A DNA stretch of 64,000 nt from CAZUTK01 sp964623265. Lineage in GTDB: Bacteria > Electryoneota > B3-LCP. Each line of letters begins with the position of its first letter. Position 1 is the first letter of the stretch. The position numbers were made by a program, and so were the translations under genes. The notes under the pieces were generated by a model. The model did no database searches and was not told where the DNA came from. It saw only the letters and a list, made by a program, of their open reading frames with translations. The DNA lies in NCBI GenBank assembly GCA_964623265.1, contig CAZUTK010000005.1, positions 10,573 through 74,572 on the forward strand. The letters run 5' to 3'. Shown in pieces: positions 8,245-17,069 of this stretch.

Positions 8245-8672
8245 GCGATGGAAAAGTGCTGCTGGTGGATGACGAGATCGAGTTCACGCAGGCTCTGGCG
8301 GAAAGGCTGGAGACGCGGGGGCTGAAGGTGGATGCCGTCAGCAGCGGAAAGGATGCTCTGCAGAAAGCGAAGGGGGGATCCTACGACGCGGTTTTTCTGG
8401 ATTTGGCGATGCCGGAAATGGACGGCATCGAAACGCTGAAGAGACTTCTGGCGGAGAATCCCGATCTGCAAGTGGTGTTGTTGACCGGCCATGCGACGGT
8501 GCAGTCGGGGATTCAGGCGGTCAAGCAGGGAGCGATGGATTTTCTGGAGAAGCCCGCCAAGCTGGATGTCATCCTGGAGAAGATCAAGCAGGCGAAGACC
8601 AACCGGATTCTCCTGATCGAGAAGCAGAGCGAAGAGAAGATCAAAAAGATCATGGGGAAGATGGGCTGGTGA
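8241..8672 (+). CDS. Single-domain response regulator with C-terminal tail
   Basis: 143 residues: a receiver with D10/D11, D54 (VFLDLAMPEM), T82 and K104, followed by a lysine-rich, probably helical tail (SEEKIKKIMGKMGW). The tail resembles that of the receiver at 3580-4068. The ATG overlaps the stop of the kinase-like gene (ATGA). It is the last gene of the operon; the next gene is convergent 10 bp away and no clear terminator separates them. No output domain, so it acts through protein contact or as a relay element. Confidence 0.92.
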   Translation: MSDGKVLLVDDEIEFTQALAERLETRGLKVDAVSSGKDALQKAKGGSYDAVFLDLAMPEMDGIETLKRLLAENPDLQVVLLTGHATVQSGIQAVKQGAMDFLEKPAKLDVILEKIKQAKTNRILLIEKQSEEKIKKIMGKMGW

Positions 8673-8682
8673 AAAACGGACG

Positions 8683-9327
8683 TCAGAACAGCCTGTACCC
8701 CATCGTGAACATCGGTTCCACCCAGAGGGTGGAATTGTCACCATCGTAAAAGAGGTTCATTCTCACCGTGACATCCACGGAAACGCGGGGATGAAACAGG
8801 AAGAAGAGCCCCGGCGAGAGATGCGCGCCGATGGCATCGGAAGGGTCGCGTTCTTCGCGGATGGTGCCTTTCAACGGTTCAGTCGTGCTGTAGATTTCAT
8901 AATTGCCTTCCACCATGCCGAAGTGGACGTAGTCCATTCCGACGCCGAGATAGAGGAAATTGCTTCGATCGGTGGGGAAAAGCCGTCGAATTTCCAGGGA
9001 AGCCGCGTAAAAATCCGCTTTCACGTCCCAGACGTCCGGGGAAAGCGCCGCCAGCGTATCCGTCATCCAGTAATAACGTTCCGTGTTGAGTTTGGAATAC
9101 CCGCCCGTCAGCATCACCTGCGCATTCCAGTCGAACCAGTAGAGCAGTGATACGCCTCCGCCTAGACTGGCGAGGAAGCGGTCGCGATCCACACCGCCGG
9201 GCGACCAGACGTTGCCGGAGGCGGTGAGGAACAACCGGGGTTTCCATTTGGGCGTTTCGCGCGCTTCGGTTGTTAAGGCGAAGAGCAGCAGGCTGATGAT
9301 CCAGATCAAAACCGCGAGTTTGCGCAT
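8683..9327 (-). CDS. Putative outer-membrane beta-barrel protein
   Basis: 214 residues from the ATG at 9327 (an in-frame ATG at 9351 would add eight residues before the signal peptide). A signal peptide (RKLAVLIWIISLLLFALTTEA) is followed by alternating hydrophobic/aromatic strands and a C-terminal strand ending in Phe (FTMGYRLF), the usual barrel signature. The pattern resembles small OmpW/OmpA-like barrels but I do not recognise a named family. It faces the signalling operon and lies downstream of dprA with a 47 bp gap. No function can be assigned. Confidence 0.7.
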   Translation of the reverse strand: MRKLAVLIWIISLLLFALTTEARETPKWKPRLFLTASGNVWSPGGVDRDRFLASLGGGVSLLYWFDWNAQVMLTGGYSKLNTERYYWMTDTLAALSPDVWDVKADFYAASLEIRRLFPTDRSNFLYLGVGMDYVHFGMVEGNYEIYSTTEPLKGTIREERDPSDAIGAHLSPGLFFLFHPRVSVDVTVRMNLFYDGDNSTLWVEPMFTMGYRLF

Positions 9328-9374
9328 CGTGAATTCCGTAGCTATTATCAAAGTGGCGTTTGAAGCGGATGTTG

Positions 9375-10316
9375 TTATCTTCTCGGATCGTCGGTGCGCG
9401 GGGTCGGTTTGCGGGCGGAATCCCGGCTGAGCGACGCCAGCAGACGATCCAGGTCCTCGGCTTCATGGATTTCGGCTGCACCTTCGCGCCGCAGCAATTC
9501 ATTTCCCATAAATCGCTGCGACAGGGTGGCGAAAGCCTGGATGAAGAGGGGGCGTTTCAGGCTTTGCGCTCGCGCCGCCGTATCCATCGTGCTCGAATTC
9601 AGCCGGGCTTCGATGACGATCACGGCGGAAGCCTGAGCGGCGACCAGCCGGTTGCGCCCCAGAGATGCTTTTCCCGACCAATCCGCGTCGGGCGGCTGTT
9701 CGCTGATCCAGACTCCTCTTTTCGCCAGGTCGGCGAAGGATTGGATGCCGGTTTCGGCGAGCGGGGAGAAATCGAAGCGTTCGGCGCCGCAGCCCGGGAT
9801 GATGATCGTGCGCCCGCCGGCGCGCAAGGCGCCCAAATGCGCGTTCAGATCAATGCCGGCGGCGTAGCCGGAGACGATGCTCCAGCCGCGCGAAGCCAGA
9901 TACTCTGCGTAGTCCCGGGCGCGTTTCGCGGAGATCAAAGTGCAATCGCGGCTGCCGATGATGGCGACGGCGCGGTCGTCCTCGGGCAGCGGTTCGCCGG
10001 CGATATAGAGCACCGGCGGGGGATTGTACGCCTGACGCAGCTTGGGCGGATAATGGGAATCCAGTTTGGTGACGACGCGCACCCCGAGCTTCGCCAGCGC
10101 GGCGATTTTCGCTGCGGTGGTTTTCAGAGTCTGAGATGCGCGGCAGATCGCTTCCGCCGTGCGGCCGTCCATAGAGGGGATTTCCCGAACCTCGTCAACC
10201 GGCGCTTCCAGAGCGCGCTTGACGCTGCCGAAGCGCTTCAGCAATTCGTCGAAAATCGCGTCGCCCATGCCTTCGATCGCGGCGACATGAGCCCAGTAGA
10301 TGGTTTCATCCGTCAT
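9375..10316 (-). CDS. dprA: DprA/Smf-family DNA-processing protein
   Basis: DprA binds incoming single-stranded DNA during transformation and loads RecA. The 313-residue protein has an N-terminal helical (HhH/SAM-like) region, then a Rossmann-like DprA fold with AIIGSRDC, SGYAAGIDLNAHLGAL, IIIPGCGAERFDFSPLAE and GRNRLVAAQASAVIVIEA. It ends soon after the fold with an Arg/Pro-rich tail; the C-terminal winged-helix domain found in many DprA proteins is not seen. Its start overlaps the end of recO by 11 bp. With the ComEA-like gene at 16629 it suggests a competence pathway. Confidence 0.88.
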   Translation of the reverse strand: MTDETIYWAHVAAIEGMGDAIFDELLKRFGSVKRALEAPVDEVREIPSMDGRTAEAICRASQTLKTTAAKIAALAKLGVRVVTKLDSHYPPKLRQAYNPPPVLYIAGEPLPEDDRAVAIIGSRDCTLISAKRARDYAEYLASRGWSIVSGYAAGIDLNAHLGALRAGGRTIIIPGCGAERFDFSPLAETGIQSFADLAKRGVWISEQPPDADWSGKASLGRNRLVAAQASAVIVIEARLNSSTMDTAARAQSLKRPLFIQAFATLSQRFMGNELLRREGAAEIHEAEDLDRLLASLSRDSARKPTPRTDDPRR

Positions 10317-11088
10317 ATATCTTTGCCTCGCTGCCCCAATATACTTTCGGGAGGAGTTTCCAGCTTTCGAACTTCTTCAAACCGGGCATATGAAATTGAA
10401 AGAAACGGAAGAACAGCGCTTCGATTCCCATACCGATCGCCGGCGTCACCGTCATCCGCGGGGCGGCGGGGGGGGGACAGCGATCCAGAAAGCGAAGCGC
10501 ACCCCACATTTCCGCTTCGGCTTTCATGCTGTGCGGTCTTTTCCCGCTGCAATTGCGGCAGAGAAAGCCGCCTCCGGGCAGATCGAACGCAATGATCTCG
10601 CTGACCGCACCGCATTCCACGCAGCGGCTCAGATCCAGACTGAATCCTAAATGGCGGGCGATGTGCAGCAGAGCGCGCCAGCGGAGCGTCCAGGGGTTGC
10701 TTTCTATACTGTCCAGAGCGGCGAAGGTTTCCGTCAAGTCCTCCAGGAGATTCGGATTCTCGTCTTCGGGCATCGTAACGCGCAGGATCGTTTCCGCCAG
10801 CGACAGCGCCGTGTACGTGCGGCTCAGATCCGCGCGCAGGTTTTGAAAACCCTGGATCAAATCCGACGACTTGAAATTGTGCAGGTCTCTGCCGGGGCGG
10901 TGATAGAATTGCAGTTCGATCCAGTTGAGGGTTTCCAGACCTCCCGGAAACTTCTTCGCGCCCTTTCTGCCTCCCTTCACCAGAACCGATACCCTGCCTT
11001 TCGCCCGGGTGAACAGGATGATGATTTTGGAAGATTCGCTGAATTTGCGGCTGTGCAGAACCACTGCATCGGTCTTCAGCAGCGCCAT
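10306..11088 (-). CDS. recO: DNA repair protein RecO
   Basis: RecO works with RecR in loading RecA onto SSB-coated DNA at gaps. The 260-residue protein has the N-terminal OB-fold start (LLKTDAVVLHSRKFSESSKIIILFTRAKG), the central helical domain, and a zinc motif with two Cys pairs (CVECG and CRNCS). Length and order match the family. It sits between mgtE (25 bp upstream) and dprA (overlapping), in a block of housekeeping genes that are probably co-transcribed. Confidence 0.93.
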   Translation of the reverse strand: MALLKTDAVVLHSRKFSESSKIIILFTRAKGRVSVLVKGGRKGAKKFPGGLETLNWIELQFYHRPGRDLHNFKSSDLIQGFQNLRADLSRTYTALSLAETILRVTMPEDENPNLLEDLTETFAALDSIESNPWTLRWRALLHIARHLGFSLDLSRCVECGAVSEIIAFDLPGGGFLCRNCSGKRPHSMKAEAEMWGALRFLDRCPPPAAPRMTVTPAIGMGIEALFFRFFQFHMPGLKKFESWKLLPKVYWGSEAKIYDG

Positions 11089-11113
11089 GATTTCGTTTTC
11101 CCCGGGATCCCGC

Positions 11114-12472
11114 TCATTTCTCGATGAGAAAGAGCGCCGTGAGGCTGAGGTAGATCAGCAGCCCGATGATGTCGTTGGCGGTCGTGACGAAGGGACCCAT
11201 CGAGAGCGCCGGATCCACGCCGATTCGCTTCAGCAAGATAGGCACCGTGGCGCCCAGCAGCGACGCGATGATGATGTTCAGCAGCAGGATGTTGCCGATG
11301 AGCAAGCCGAGCCGCGGCTCGTGCAGCCAGACCGCTACGATGCTCCCGAGTACGGCGCCCAGCACGATGCCGTTCAACAGCGCCACCCGCAGTTCCTTCC
11401 AGAGGCGGGGTAGAAGATCCCGCAAGGTGATTTCGCCGGTTGCCAAGCCGCGCACGACGATGGAAGAGGATTGGATGCCGGTGTTGCCGCCCATAGCGGT
11501 GATCACCGGAACGAAGAATGCCAAGGCGATCATTTGCAGCAGACTCGCCTGAAAGTAATGCAGGACGGAAGCGGAGACCAAGCCGCCGAAGAGACCGGTC
11601 AGCAGCCAGGGGAGACGCTCGCGGGTGGTGCGCAAGGCGGAGCGGTCGCCCGGTTCTTCATCGCCTGTGCCGGCGATGATCGAGAGGTCTTCCTCCGCTT
11701 CTTCGGCGATGACGTCCATGATGTCGTCCACGGTGATTCTGCCCATCAGCCGGTGCGATGAATCCACCACGGGTACGGAAACCAGGTCGTATTTGCGCAC
11801 GAGCGCCGCCACTTCCTCTTGATCCGTATCCGTATCCACCGAAATGATGTCGGTCTCCATGATGTCGGCGATGGGGGTTTGGGGTCTGGCGAGGATCAGC
11901 TCGCGGAGGCTGACCGCGCCCTTCAGGACGCCGTCTTGGGAGGTGACGTAAACCGTGTAGATGTCTTCGATCCCCTCGCTTTCATGCAGGTCGCGGATTT
12001 TTTGGATTGCCTGATCCACCGTATCCGTTTCCAGCACGGCGGCGACTTCCAGCGCCATAATGCCGCCGGCGGTATCCTCTTCATACGCCAGCAGGCGGCG
12101 CATCTCGCGGCGGGACTCGAGATCCAGCGTGCTCAGGACCTTCTGCGCTTTTTCGTCGTCCAGCGCGCCGACGACGTCCGCCGCGTCGTCTGATTCCAGT
12201 TCATCCAGCAGCCTGCCGATCTCTCCTTCGGGCAGTTTTTTCAGCAGCTTTTCCTGGATGTGCGCATCCAGTTCGACCAGCACTTCCGGCGAGAGTTGTT
12301 CCGGCAGCAGATCCCAGACGAAATTCTGTTCCAAACGCCCCAGTCGGGGGAAGATATCGGCGATATCTGAAGGATGCAAAGAGCCCAAGAGCTTCTGCAA
12401 TTCTTCCACTTCGCCCGCTTCCACCAGATCTTCGATCTGTTTGATGTATCCGATTATCCGTTCTTCCGACAC
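11114..12472 (-). CDS. mgtE: Magnesium transporter MgtE
   Basis: Magnesium channel of the inner membrane, gated by cytoplasmic Mg2+. The 452 residues show the full family layout: an N-terminal MgtE domain of repeated helices (ELQKLLGSLHPSDIADIFPRL and following), a CBS pair (about 135-255; first with DTAGGIMALEVAAV, second with IMETDIISVDTDTDQEEVAALV), a connecting helix and five membrane helices with the family motifs PVITAMGGNTGIQSSSIVVRGLATG and GPFVTTANDIIGLLIY. It begins 10 bp after rsmA; no magnesium riboswitch can fit in that gap. Confidence 0.96.
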   Translation of the reverse strand: MSEERIIGYIKQIEDLVEAGEVEELQKLLGSLHPSDIADIFPRLGRLEQNFVWDLLPEQLSPEVLVELDAHIQEKLLKKLPEGEIGRLLDELESDDAADVVGALDDEKAQKVLSTLDLESRREMRRLLAYEEDTAGGIMALEVAAVLETDTVDQAIQKIRDLHESEGIEDIYTVYVTSQDGVLKGAVSLRELILARPQTPIADIMETDIISVDTDTDQEEVAALVRKYDLVSVPVVDSSHRLMGRITVDDIMDVIAEEAEEDLSIIAGTGDEEPGDRSALRTTRERLPWLLTGLFGGLVSASVLHYFQASLLQMIALAFFVPVITAMGGNTGIQSSSIVVRGLATGEITLRDLLPRLWKELRVALLNGIVLGAVLGSIVAVWLHEPRLGLLIGNILLLNIIIASLLGATVPILLKRIGVDPALSMGPFVTTANDIIGLLIYLSLTALFLIEK

Positions 12473-12482
12473 GACAGGATTC

Positions 12483-13328
12483 CTAAGCTTGGCGATTCGG
12501 GTAGATCTGGTCGAATAGTTGGATCCATTGATTTACGTTCAGCTCCTCGGGGCGGCGCGTTAGATCGAGATTCAGTTCCCGCCAGCGGGGCGGGAGTCCA
12601 TTTAGAGAACTCAGAGTATTTTTGATCATCTTACGCTTCTGCGCGAAGAGGTGATGGACGAAGTCGCGGAAAAGCCCGGCGTCGGATAAACGATATTTCG
12701 GCTGGGGGAAAAAGTTCAGGCGGACGACGGACGACACCACCGCGGGCGGCGGGAGGAAGGCGTCGGGGGGGACGTCGAAGAGCAGTTCGGCGTCCGCGAC
12801 CAGAGCTCGGAAGACCGTCATCGCACCGTAGGAGCGGCTGCTCGGTTCGGCGCAGATGCGCCGGGCGACTTCTTTCTGCAGCATCAACACCGCGCACTTC
12901 AAGGGCGCTTCTCCCCGATCGAACAGCCCGTCTGCCGTCTCAAAGAGCCGAAACAAGATGGGACTGGATAGGGAATAGGGGATATTGCCGACCAAACGCA
13001 CCGGCGTCGCTTCGCGCAGCAGATAGCCTTCGAGGTCGAAGCGCATAAAATCCGCGAAGATCAGCTCCAAGCCCGGGTGTCCGCCGAATCGGGTCTGGAG
13101 GGTCTTCTTCAGCCTCGAATCGAGTTCGATCGCGGTGACGCTTCGGCAGACTTTCAAGAGAAAGCGCAGCAGGACTCCTCGACCCGGGCCGATTTCCAGA
13201 GCCCGGTCTTCCCAGTGCAGATTCAAAGATCGAACGATTCTCTCGGCGATTTCCTCGTCCAGCAGGAAATGTTGTCCGAGTTCTTTTTTGGGCCGGGGAC
13301 CGTAGATCCGCCGCTGTCTTTCAGGCAC
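12483..13328 (-). CDS. rsmA: 16S rRNA dimethyladenosine transferase RsmA (KsgA)
   Basis: Dimethylates two adjacent adenines near the 3' end of 16S rRNA, using S-adenosylmethionine, late in small-subunit assembly. The 281-residue protein has the N-terminal K-KELGQHFLLD element, SAM motif I (ALEIGPGRGVLLRFLL), motif IV NIPYSLSSPILFR and the C-terminal helical domain (AQKRKMIKNTLSSL). Its start overlaps the end of rsmD by 8 bp, so two rRNA methyltransferase genes are translationally coupled. Confidence 0.96.
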   Translation of the reverse strand: MPERQRRIYGPRPKKELGQHFLLDEEIAERIVRSLNLHWEDRALEIGPGRGVLLRFLLKVCRSVTAIELDSRLKKTLQTRFGGHPGLELIFADFMRFDLEGYLLREATPVRLVGNIPYSLSSPILFRLFETADGLFDRGEAPLKCAVLMLQKEVARRICAEPSSRSYGAMTVFRALVADAELLFDVPPDAFLPPPAVVSSVVRLNFFPQPKYRLSDAGLFRDFVHHLFAQKRKMIKNTLSSLNGLPPRWRELNLDLTRRPEELNVNQWIQLFDQIYPNRQA

Positions 13329-13887
13329 GTCGAACCTCGCAGGGTTTCCCGTCCGCTCGCCGGATGAAATGAATCACGGTGTCCCCGAATTTTCTCAGGT
13401 CTGCTTCCTCCAATGCGGGTGGAAGCACCAGCGGATGGAGGCGGCTGGATTCGAGGATCAGGAGGGAAGTTTGGTTCATTGCCGAGGAGTCAACGAAGTG
13501 CGCTAACAGCGCCGGATAATTCACTTTATCGTAGGGCGGATCGCAGAATATCCACTGAAATGGAGGAGAAGGACTGCGCAGAAATTTCAAGGCGTCGCGC
13601 CGGATCAAGCGGAAATTCCGGATGTCCTTCCCTGCCAGATTGGCTTGGATGCAGTTCAAGGATGCCCGGGAGATGTCCACGAAGACGGCGCTTCGCGCCC
13701 CTCGCGACAGGGCTTCGATCCCCAGCGCGCCCGATCCGGCGTAGAGGTCGAGCACATCCAAGTTTTCGGCGTCGCCCAGGATCGCGAAGATCGCCTCTTT
13801 GACGCGATCCGTCGTGGGGCGTATGCCGGACGGTGCCTTCAGATTCTGTCCGCGCCATTTTCCCGAGATGATGCGCATTCGAGACAC
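13321..13887 (-). CDS. rsmD: 16S rRNA guanine-N2 methyltransferase RsmD
   Basis: Methylates a guanine (G966 in E. coli numbering) in 16S rRNA. 188 residues beginning with the family start MRIISGKWRGQNLKAPSG-RPT and showing the SAM-binding DLYAGSGALGIEALSRGA and the catalytic DPPYDKVNYP motif. Length is typical. An 83 bp gap separates it from the upstream PilM-like gene; it overlaps rsmA downstream. Confidence 0.95.
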   Translation of the reverse strand: MSRMRIISGKWRGQNLKAPSGIRPTTDRVKEAIFAILGDAENLDVLDLYAGSGALGIEALSRGARSAVFVDISRASLNCIQANLAGKDIRNFRLIRRDALKFLRSPSPPFQWIFCDPPYDKVNYPALLAHFVDSSAMNQTSLLILESSRLHPLVLPPALEEADLRKFGDTVIHFIRRADGKPCEVRRA

Positions 13888-13970
13888 CCTCTTAAAGCTG
13901 GGAATGCGCAGGATCCGCTTCGACGGAAGGTTGGTTCCTTTACAGCGGAATGCGATCGAAATCCGCGCCG

Positions 13971-15266
13971 CTACGGTTCAAAGACGATGCGATATTGTTG
14001 ATCCTTCCAAGGGATCAGAATCATGCGATAGACGGCGAAATCCAGCGCAGCGCAATCGGCGGCGAATTGGACGATCGGCTCGTACGCGCCGGAGAAAATC
14101 ATTCCTTTCCGCACAATGTTGTGCCTCTCGGCTAATTCGTAGATCTGCTCGGAGTTCGGCGGGCTTTGCGATTGCGGCGCGGATTCCGATTCGATCTTTC
14201 CGCAAATCGTGCCGATTCTGCCGCCGCGGAGACGCGCGGCGCTCTGCTTTGAGCCGACGGTGATTCCGGGCAACTGCTCGACTTTCCTGAATATGCTCTC
14301 CATTTCAGCGGAATCCGGCGCAGAGATCTCGAGCAGGAAATAGCCGGCGGTGAAGGAGAGGAGATCAAATGTTCGGCGGTCAACGGCTTTGCCCAGAATT
14401 TCCTGCAACAGAGCCATTCTTCCGCTCATTCCGGTCCAGGTCTGCGCGGAGGAAGGTTGAGTCGGCGGCACGGGAGTTTCCGCAGGCGGGGAAGCCGGCT
14501 CTTCTACGGGTGCAGGTTCGGGACTTTCTGGCTGCCGCTGTTGCGGGAGAGTTGCTTCTTCCTGCGGCGGGTGAAGGGGCGCAGACGGCTTTTCTCGGGT
14601 GGAACGCCACCAGAAGAAGCCGATCAGCACGACGACGGCGGCGACGAGCAGCGCGGGCAGGAACCAGGCAGGCTGATCCGCGCTGCGGGGGCGCCGCGGC
14701 TTCCGTTCTTCGATCGGCTCGGTTTCCACCATAGGTTTGCGGCGCGGTGCCGTCGGTGGAACGGGCGTTCGCGTCAAGTTGATGGCGGTGTAAGGGGCTT
14801 CCTGGAAAAAGACGCCGCGCAGGGTAAACCCGGATTCATGCACCGTCTGGCGGATGGCGTCGAGCAGGCGTTTGCGAATGACGGCGACGTGTATGTCGCC
14901 ATCTTCTTCGATGCGGTAATTATACTGGTATTGTCCGATGTTTTCGAGGAGGTTCTTCGACAGCTCCCAGAGGAGATGTTCCTCTAATTCCGCATCCTGC
15001 AGGAAGGGATCCTGCAATTTAAGCGTGTGCCCCCACGCCGCAGGAATCAGGACATCCACTTCATTTTGTTCCGCGACTCCGCGAGCCTGCAGATTCGCCA
15101 GAATGGAGCTGAATCGCCTGCGGTGCTCATCCGAAGTCAACGCCAGGGGGGTGAGCTTAAAATCGAGCTTTTCTTCTGCTAATACGCGCTCTTCCGCTGT
15201 TTCGCCGCCTTCTGATTTCAGGAGAAGAGCGACTTCCCCCGTCTGCCATCTCAGTTGAAGTGGCAT
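13971..15266 (-). CDS. PilM/PilN-like (type IV pilus/competence assembly-like) membrane protein
   Basis: 431 residues from the ATG at 15266, which has a GGGAG site upstream; the frame stays open to 15347 but overlaps the preceding gene. Residues 1-165 resemble part of a PilM/GspL actin-like cytoplasmic domain (QDAELEEHLLWELSKNL, YNYRIEEDGDIHVAVIRKRLLDA). A Pro/Arg-rich linker leads to one membrane helix (about 200-220), a long Pro/Glu-rich stretch, then a periplasmic part (about 285-375) of PilN/PilO-like character. This looks like a GspL-type fusion of PilM and PilN functions, but similarity is only structural in feel and the assignment is tentative. Position near the membrane protein at 15310 and the ComEA-like gene supports a pilus or DNA-uptake role. 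Confidence 0.5.
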   Translation of the reverse strand: MPLQLRWQTGEVALLLKSEGGETAEERVLAEEKLDFKLTPLALTSDEHRRRFSSILANLQARGVAEQNEVDVLIPAAWGHTLKLQDPFLQDAELEEHLLWELSKNLLENIGQYQYNYRIEEDGDIHVAVIRKRLLDAIRQTVHESGFTLRGVFFQEAPYTAINLTRTPVPPTAPRRKPMVETEPIEERKPRRPRSADQPAWFLPALLVAAVVVLIGFFWWRSTREKPSAPLHPPQEEATLPQQRQPESPEPAPVEEPASPPAETPVPPTQPSSAQTWTGMSGRMALLQEILGKAVDRRTFDLLSFTAGYFLLEISAPDSAEMESIFRKVEQLPGITVGSKQSAARLRGGRIGTICGKIESESAPQSQSPPNSEQIYELAERHNIVRKGMIFSGAYEPIVQFAADCAALDFAVYRMILIPWKDQQYRIVFEP

Positions 15267-15309
15267 AATCGGCTCCCGTGACAGGTAACGCCTTCCTGCA
15301 GAGTCGGAA

Positions 15310-16545
15310 CTATCTCTTTTCGCTCCAAGACAGATCCCCGTTTTCAATCAGGCCGTGATTGGGGGGTGTGCCGACACCGAAGATTTTATCAATGATGGAT
15401 CTCTTTGCCGGGCGATACAGGGAATCGAGAGGACAGTGAATCGTCACTCCGATGGTATCCACTTTGGCGATGCGATAGGTTTCGGTGTAGCCGATGCGGG
15501 GAGCCAGCGCCAGGAATGCCTCGTTGTTCTTCAATGTGCGGCTCAAGGAATCCACGTGCGCCACGAAAACCGAGTTGCGGATGCGCAGGGGGTTATCCCA
15601 GTTACTTATGGAATCCGCAGGCATCGTGCTGGTGTAATCGCCATTCACGTCGTAGGTCTGTTTCGTCTTGACGCCGGCGACCGCCTTCAGGAACCGTGCG
15701 ACCAGGACGGAGTCCTTCATAGCGAGCAGCGCTGAATCTTCCTTGACGGCGATCATAACCTCGCCCAGGGCTTCGGTCTTCAGGCGGTGATTGAACAAGT
15801 CCAGGATGAGGGAATCCTGGGTGATGTTGGGTGAAACGGGCAGATCAAAGACGGTGAAGTTCACGGTTCCTTCGAACAGCGCCCGGATGTTGATGTGGAT
15901 CTTGTAGGGTTTTTCGGCGACCGGGCATTCCCGCAGGTCATTGACGGGCAATGAAAGGAGCGCTTCGGTTGCTTTCAACTGGACGGGATCGGGATACGAC
16001 CATTGGTATTCGATCCGACTGTCGGAGTAAATCAAGACGGCGTGATCCTGCACATTCTTCCTGCGTTCTTCGACTTGGATCGGTGAAGCGGATCGGGCGG
16101 CGAAGAGGGTCACGGGGATATTGCTGAATTCAGGATGGGGCACTGCGCGGATGAGGACGGAGTCGGGGGGGATGAAATCCCAGCGGAAGCGCGCCAGGTG
16201 AAATTCGTCCGTGAAGTCCAAGAGAAGGGAATCCTTGCCGCTTTCCGTGTCGCGCACGAGGCTTTCGATTTCATAACGCGCGGCTTCGAACAGGACGGAA
16301 TCATCGCGGATGAATTCGAGATAGTCGTCGAGATTTTCGGAATAGCGCGCATTTTTAGCGGCGAATTCGCGGGTTGCATACAGGAGGTTTTCCATGCGCA
16401 GACGACAGACGTTCTGCTCCTCTGCTTGTCTTTTCCATTGGGAACTCGGGTATAAGATGCTGAACAACAGCAGACCGAGGAGCAGGAGGATGATCAGTTT
16501 CAGGATCAGGGAACCCTTGGGTTGAGCGGATTTATCCAGTGACAT
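15310..16545 (-). CDS. Single-pass membrane protein of unknown function
   Basis: 411 residues with a strong site GGAGGTG before the ATG. A short basic N-terminus is followed by one membrane helix (about 13-31), a helical stretch (NVCRLRMENLLYATREFAAKNARYSENLDDYL) resembling the post-helix region of pseudopilin-like proteins, and then about 330 mostly beta-predicted extracytoplasmic residues rich in Asp/Ser pairs. There is no prepilin-peptidase glycine before the helix, so it is not a normal pilin. It lies 43 bp upstream of the PilM/PilN-like gene and is probably in the same transcript. I do not recognise the family. Confidence 0.6.
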   Translation of the reverse strand: MSLDKSAQPKGSLILKLIILLLLGLLLFSILYPSSQWKRQAEEQNVCRLRMENLLYATREFAAKNARYSENLDDYLEFIRDDSVLFEAARYEIESLVRDTESGKDSLLLDFTDEFHLARFRWDFIPPDSVLIRAVPHPEFSNIPVTLFAARSASPIQVEERRKNVQDHAVLIYSDSRIEYQWSYPDPVQLKATEALLSLPVNDLRECPVAEKPYKIHINIRALFEGTVNFTVFDLPVSPNITQDSLILDLFNHRLKTEALGEVMIAVKEDSALLAMKDSVLVARFLKAVAGVKTKQTYDVNGDYTSTMPADSISNWDNPLRIRNSVFVAHVDSLSRTLKNNEAFLALAPRIGYTETYRIAKVDTIGVTIHCPLDSLYRPAKRSIIDKIFGVGTPPNHGLIENGDLSWSEKR

Positions 16546-16628
16546 TTCACCTCCGGGATTTCAACCTCCTCCACGCGGGGGCGAGGTCGGGAAATTGGTG
16601 GTTGTATATAAAACGGGGCGCTGATTTT

Positions 16629-17069
16629 TCAGGGTGAACAGACGACCAGCGGCCGAATCTTCTCCAGACGTTGAGACCCGATACCGTCCACAGCGAGCAG
16701 GTCTTCCAGCGAGCGGAAACCGCCGCGGCGATCGCGGGCTTCGATGATGCGCCGCGCCAGCACGGGACCGATGCCGGGGAGCCGGGTCAACTGTTCCGGG
16801 CTCGCGGAGTTGAGGTCCAGCGGCGCCGTATTGATGTGGGACGCCTCGCTCTCGGACGCTGGCATCTGCGGCGCGGTCGTTCCGACCGAAACCGCGGATA
16901 AAACGGCGGCGACGGCTGCGGAATCTTGCGACGTCAGCGGCGCGGATTCAGGCAATACCGCGCGCTGGCAGATGCGATAGGCGGTTCCGATGAGCAGCGC
17001 CGCGCAGATGACGATCAGGGAGCGCCTTTCCCCCGGTGTGAAGCCCCAGTTTGAGGCGGGTTTCTTCAT
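16629..17069 (-). CDS. ComEA-like helix-hairpin-helix DNA-binding protein
   Basis: 146 residues: one N-terminal membrane helix ([17 protein letters not shown]), a Ser/Ala-rich linker, and a C-terminal double helix-hairpin-helix of the ComEA type ([50 protein letters not shown]). ComEA binds double-stranded DNA at the cell surface and draws it toward the ComEC channel; comEC is not in the window. Its ATG overlaps the dnaJ stop (ATGA). Confidence 0.85.
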   Translation of the reverse strand: MKKPASNWGFTPGERRSLIVICAALLIGTAYRICQRAVLPESAPLTSQDSAAVAAVLSAVSVGTTAPQMPASESEASHINTAPLDLNSASPEQLTRLPGIGPVLARRIIEARDRRGGFRSLEDLLAVDGIGSQRLEKIRPLVVCSP

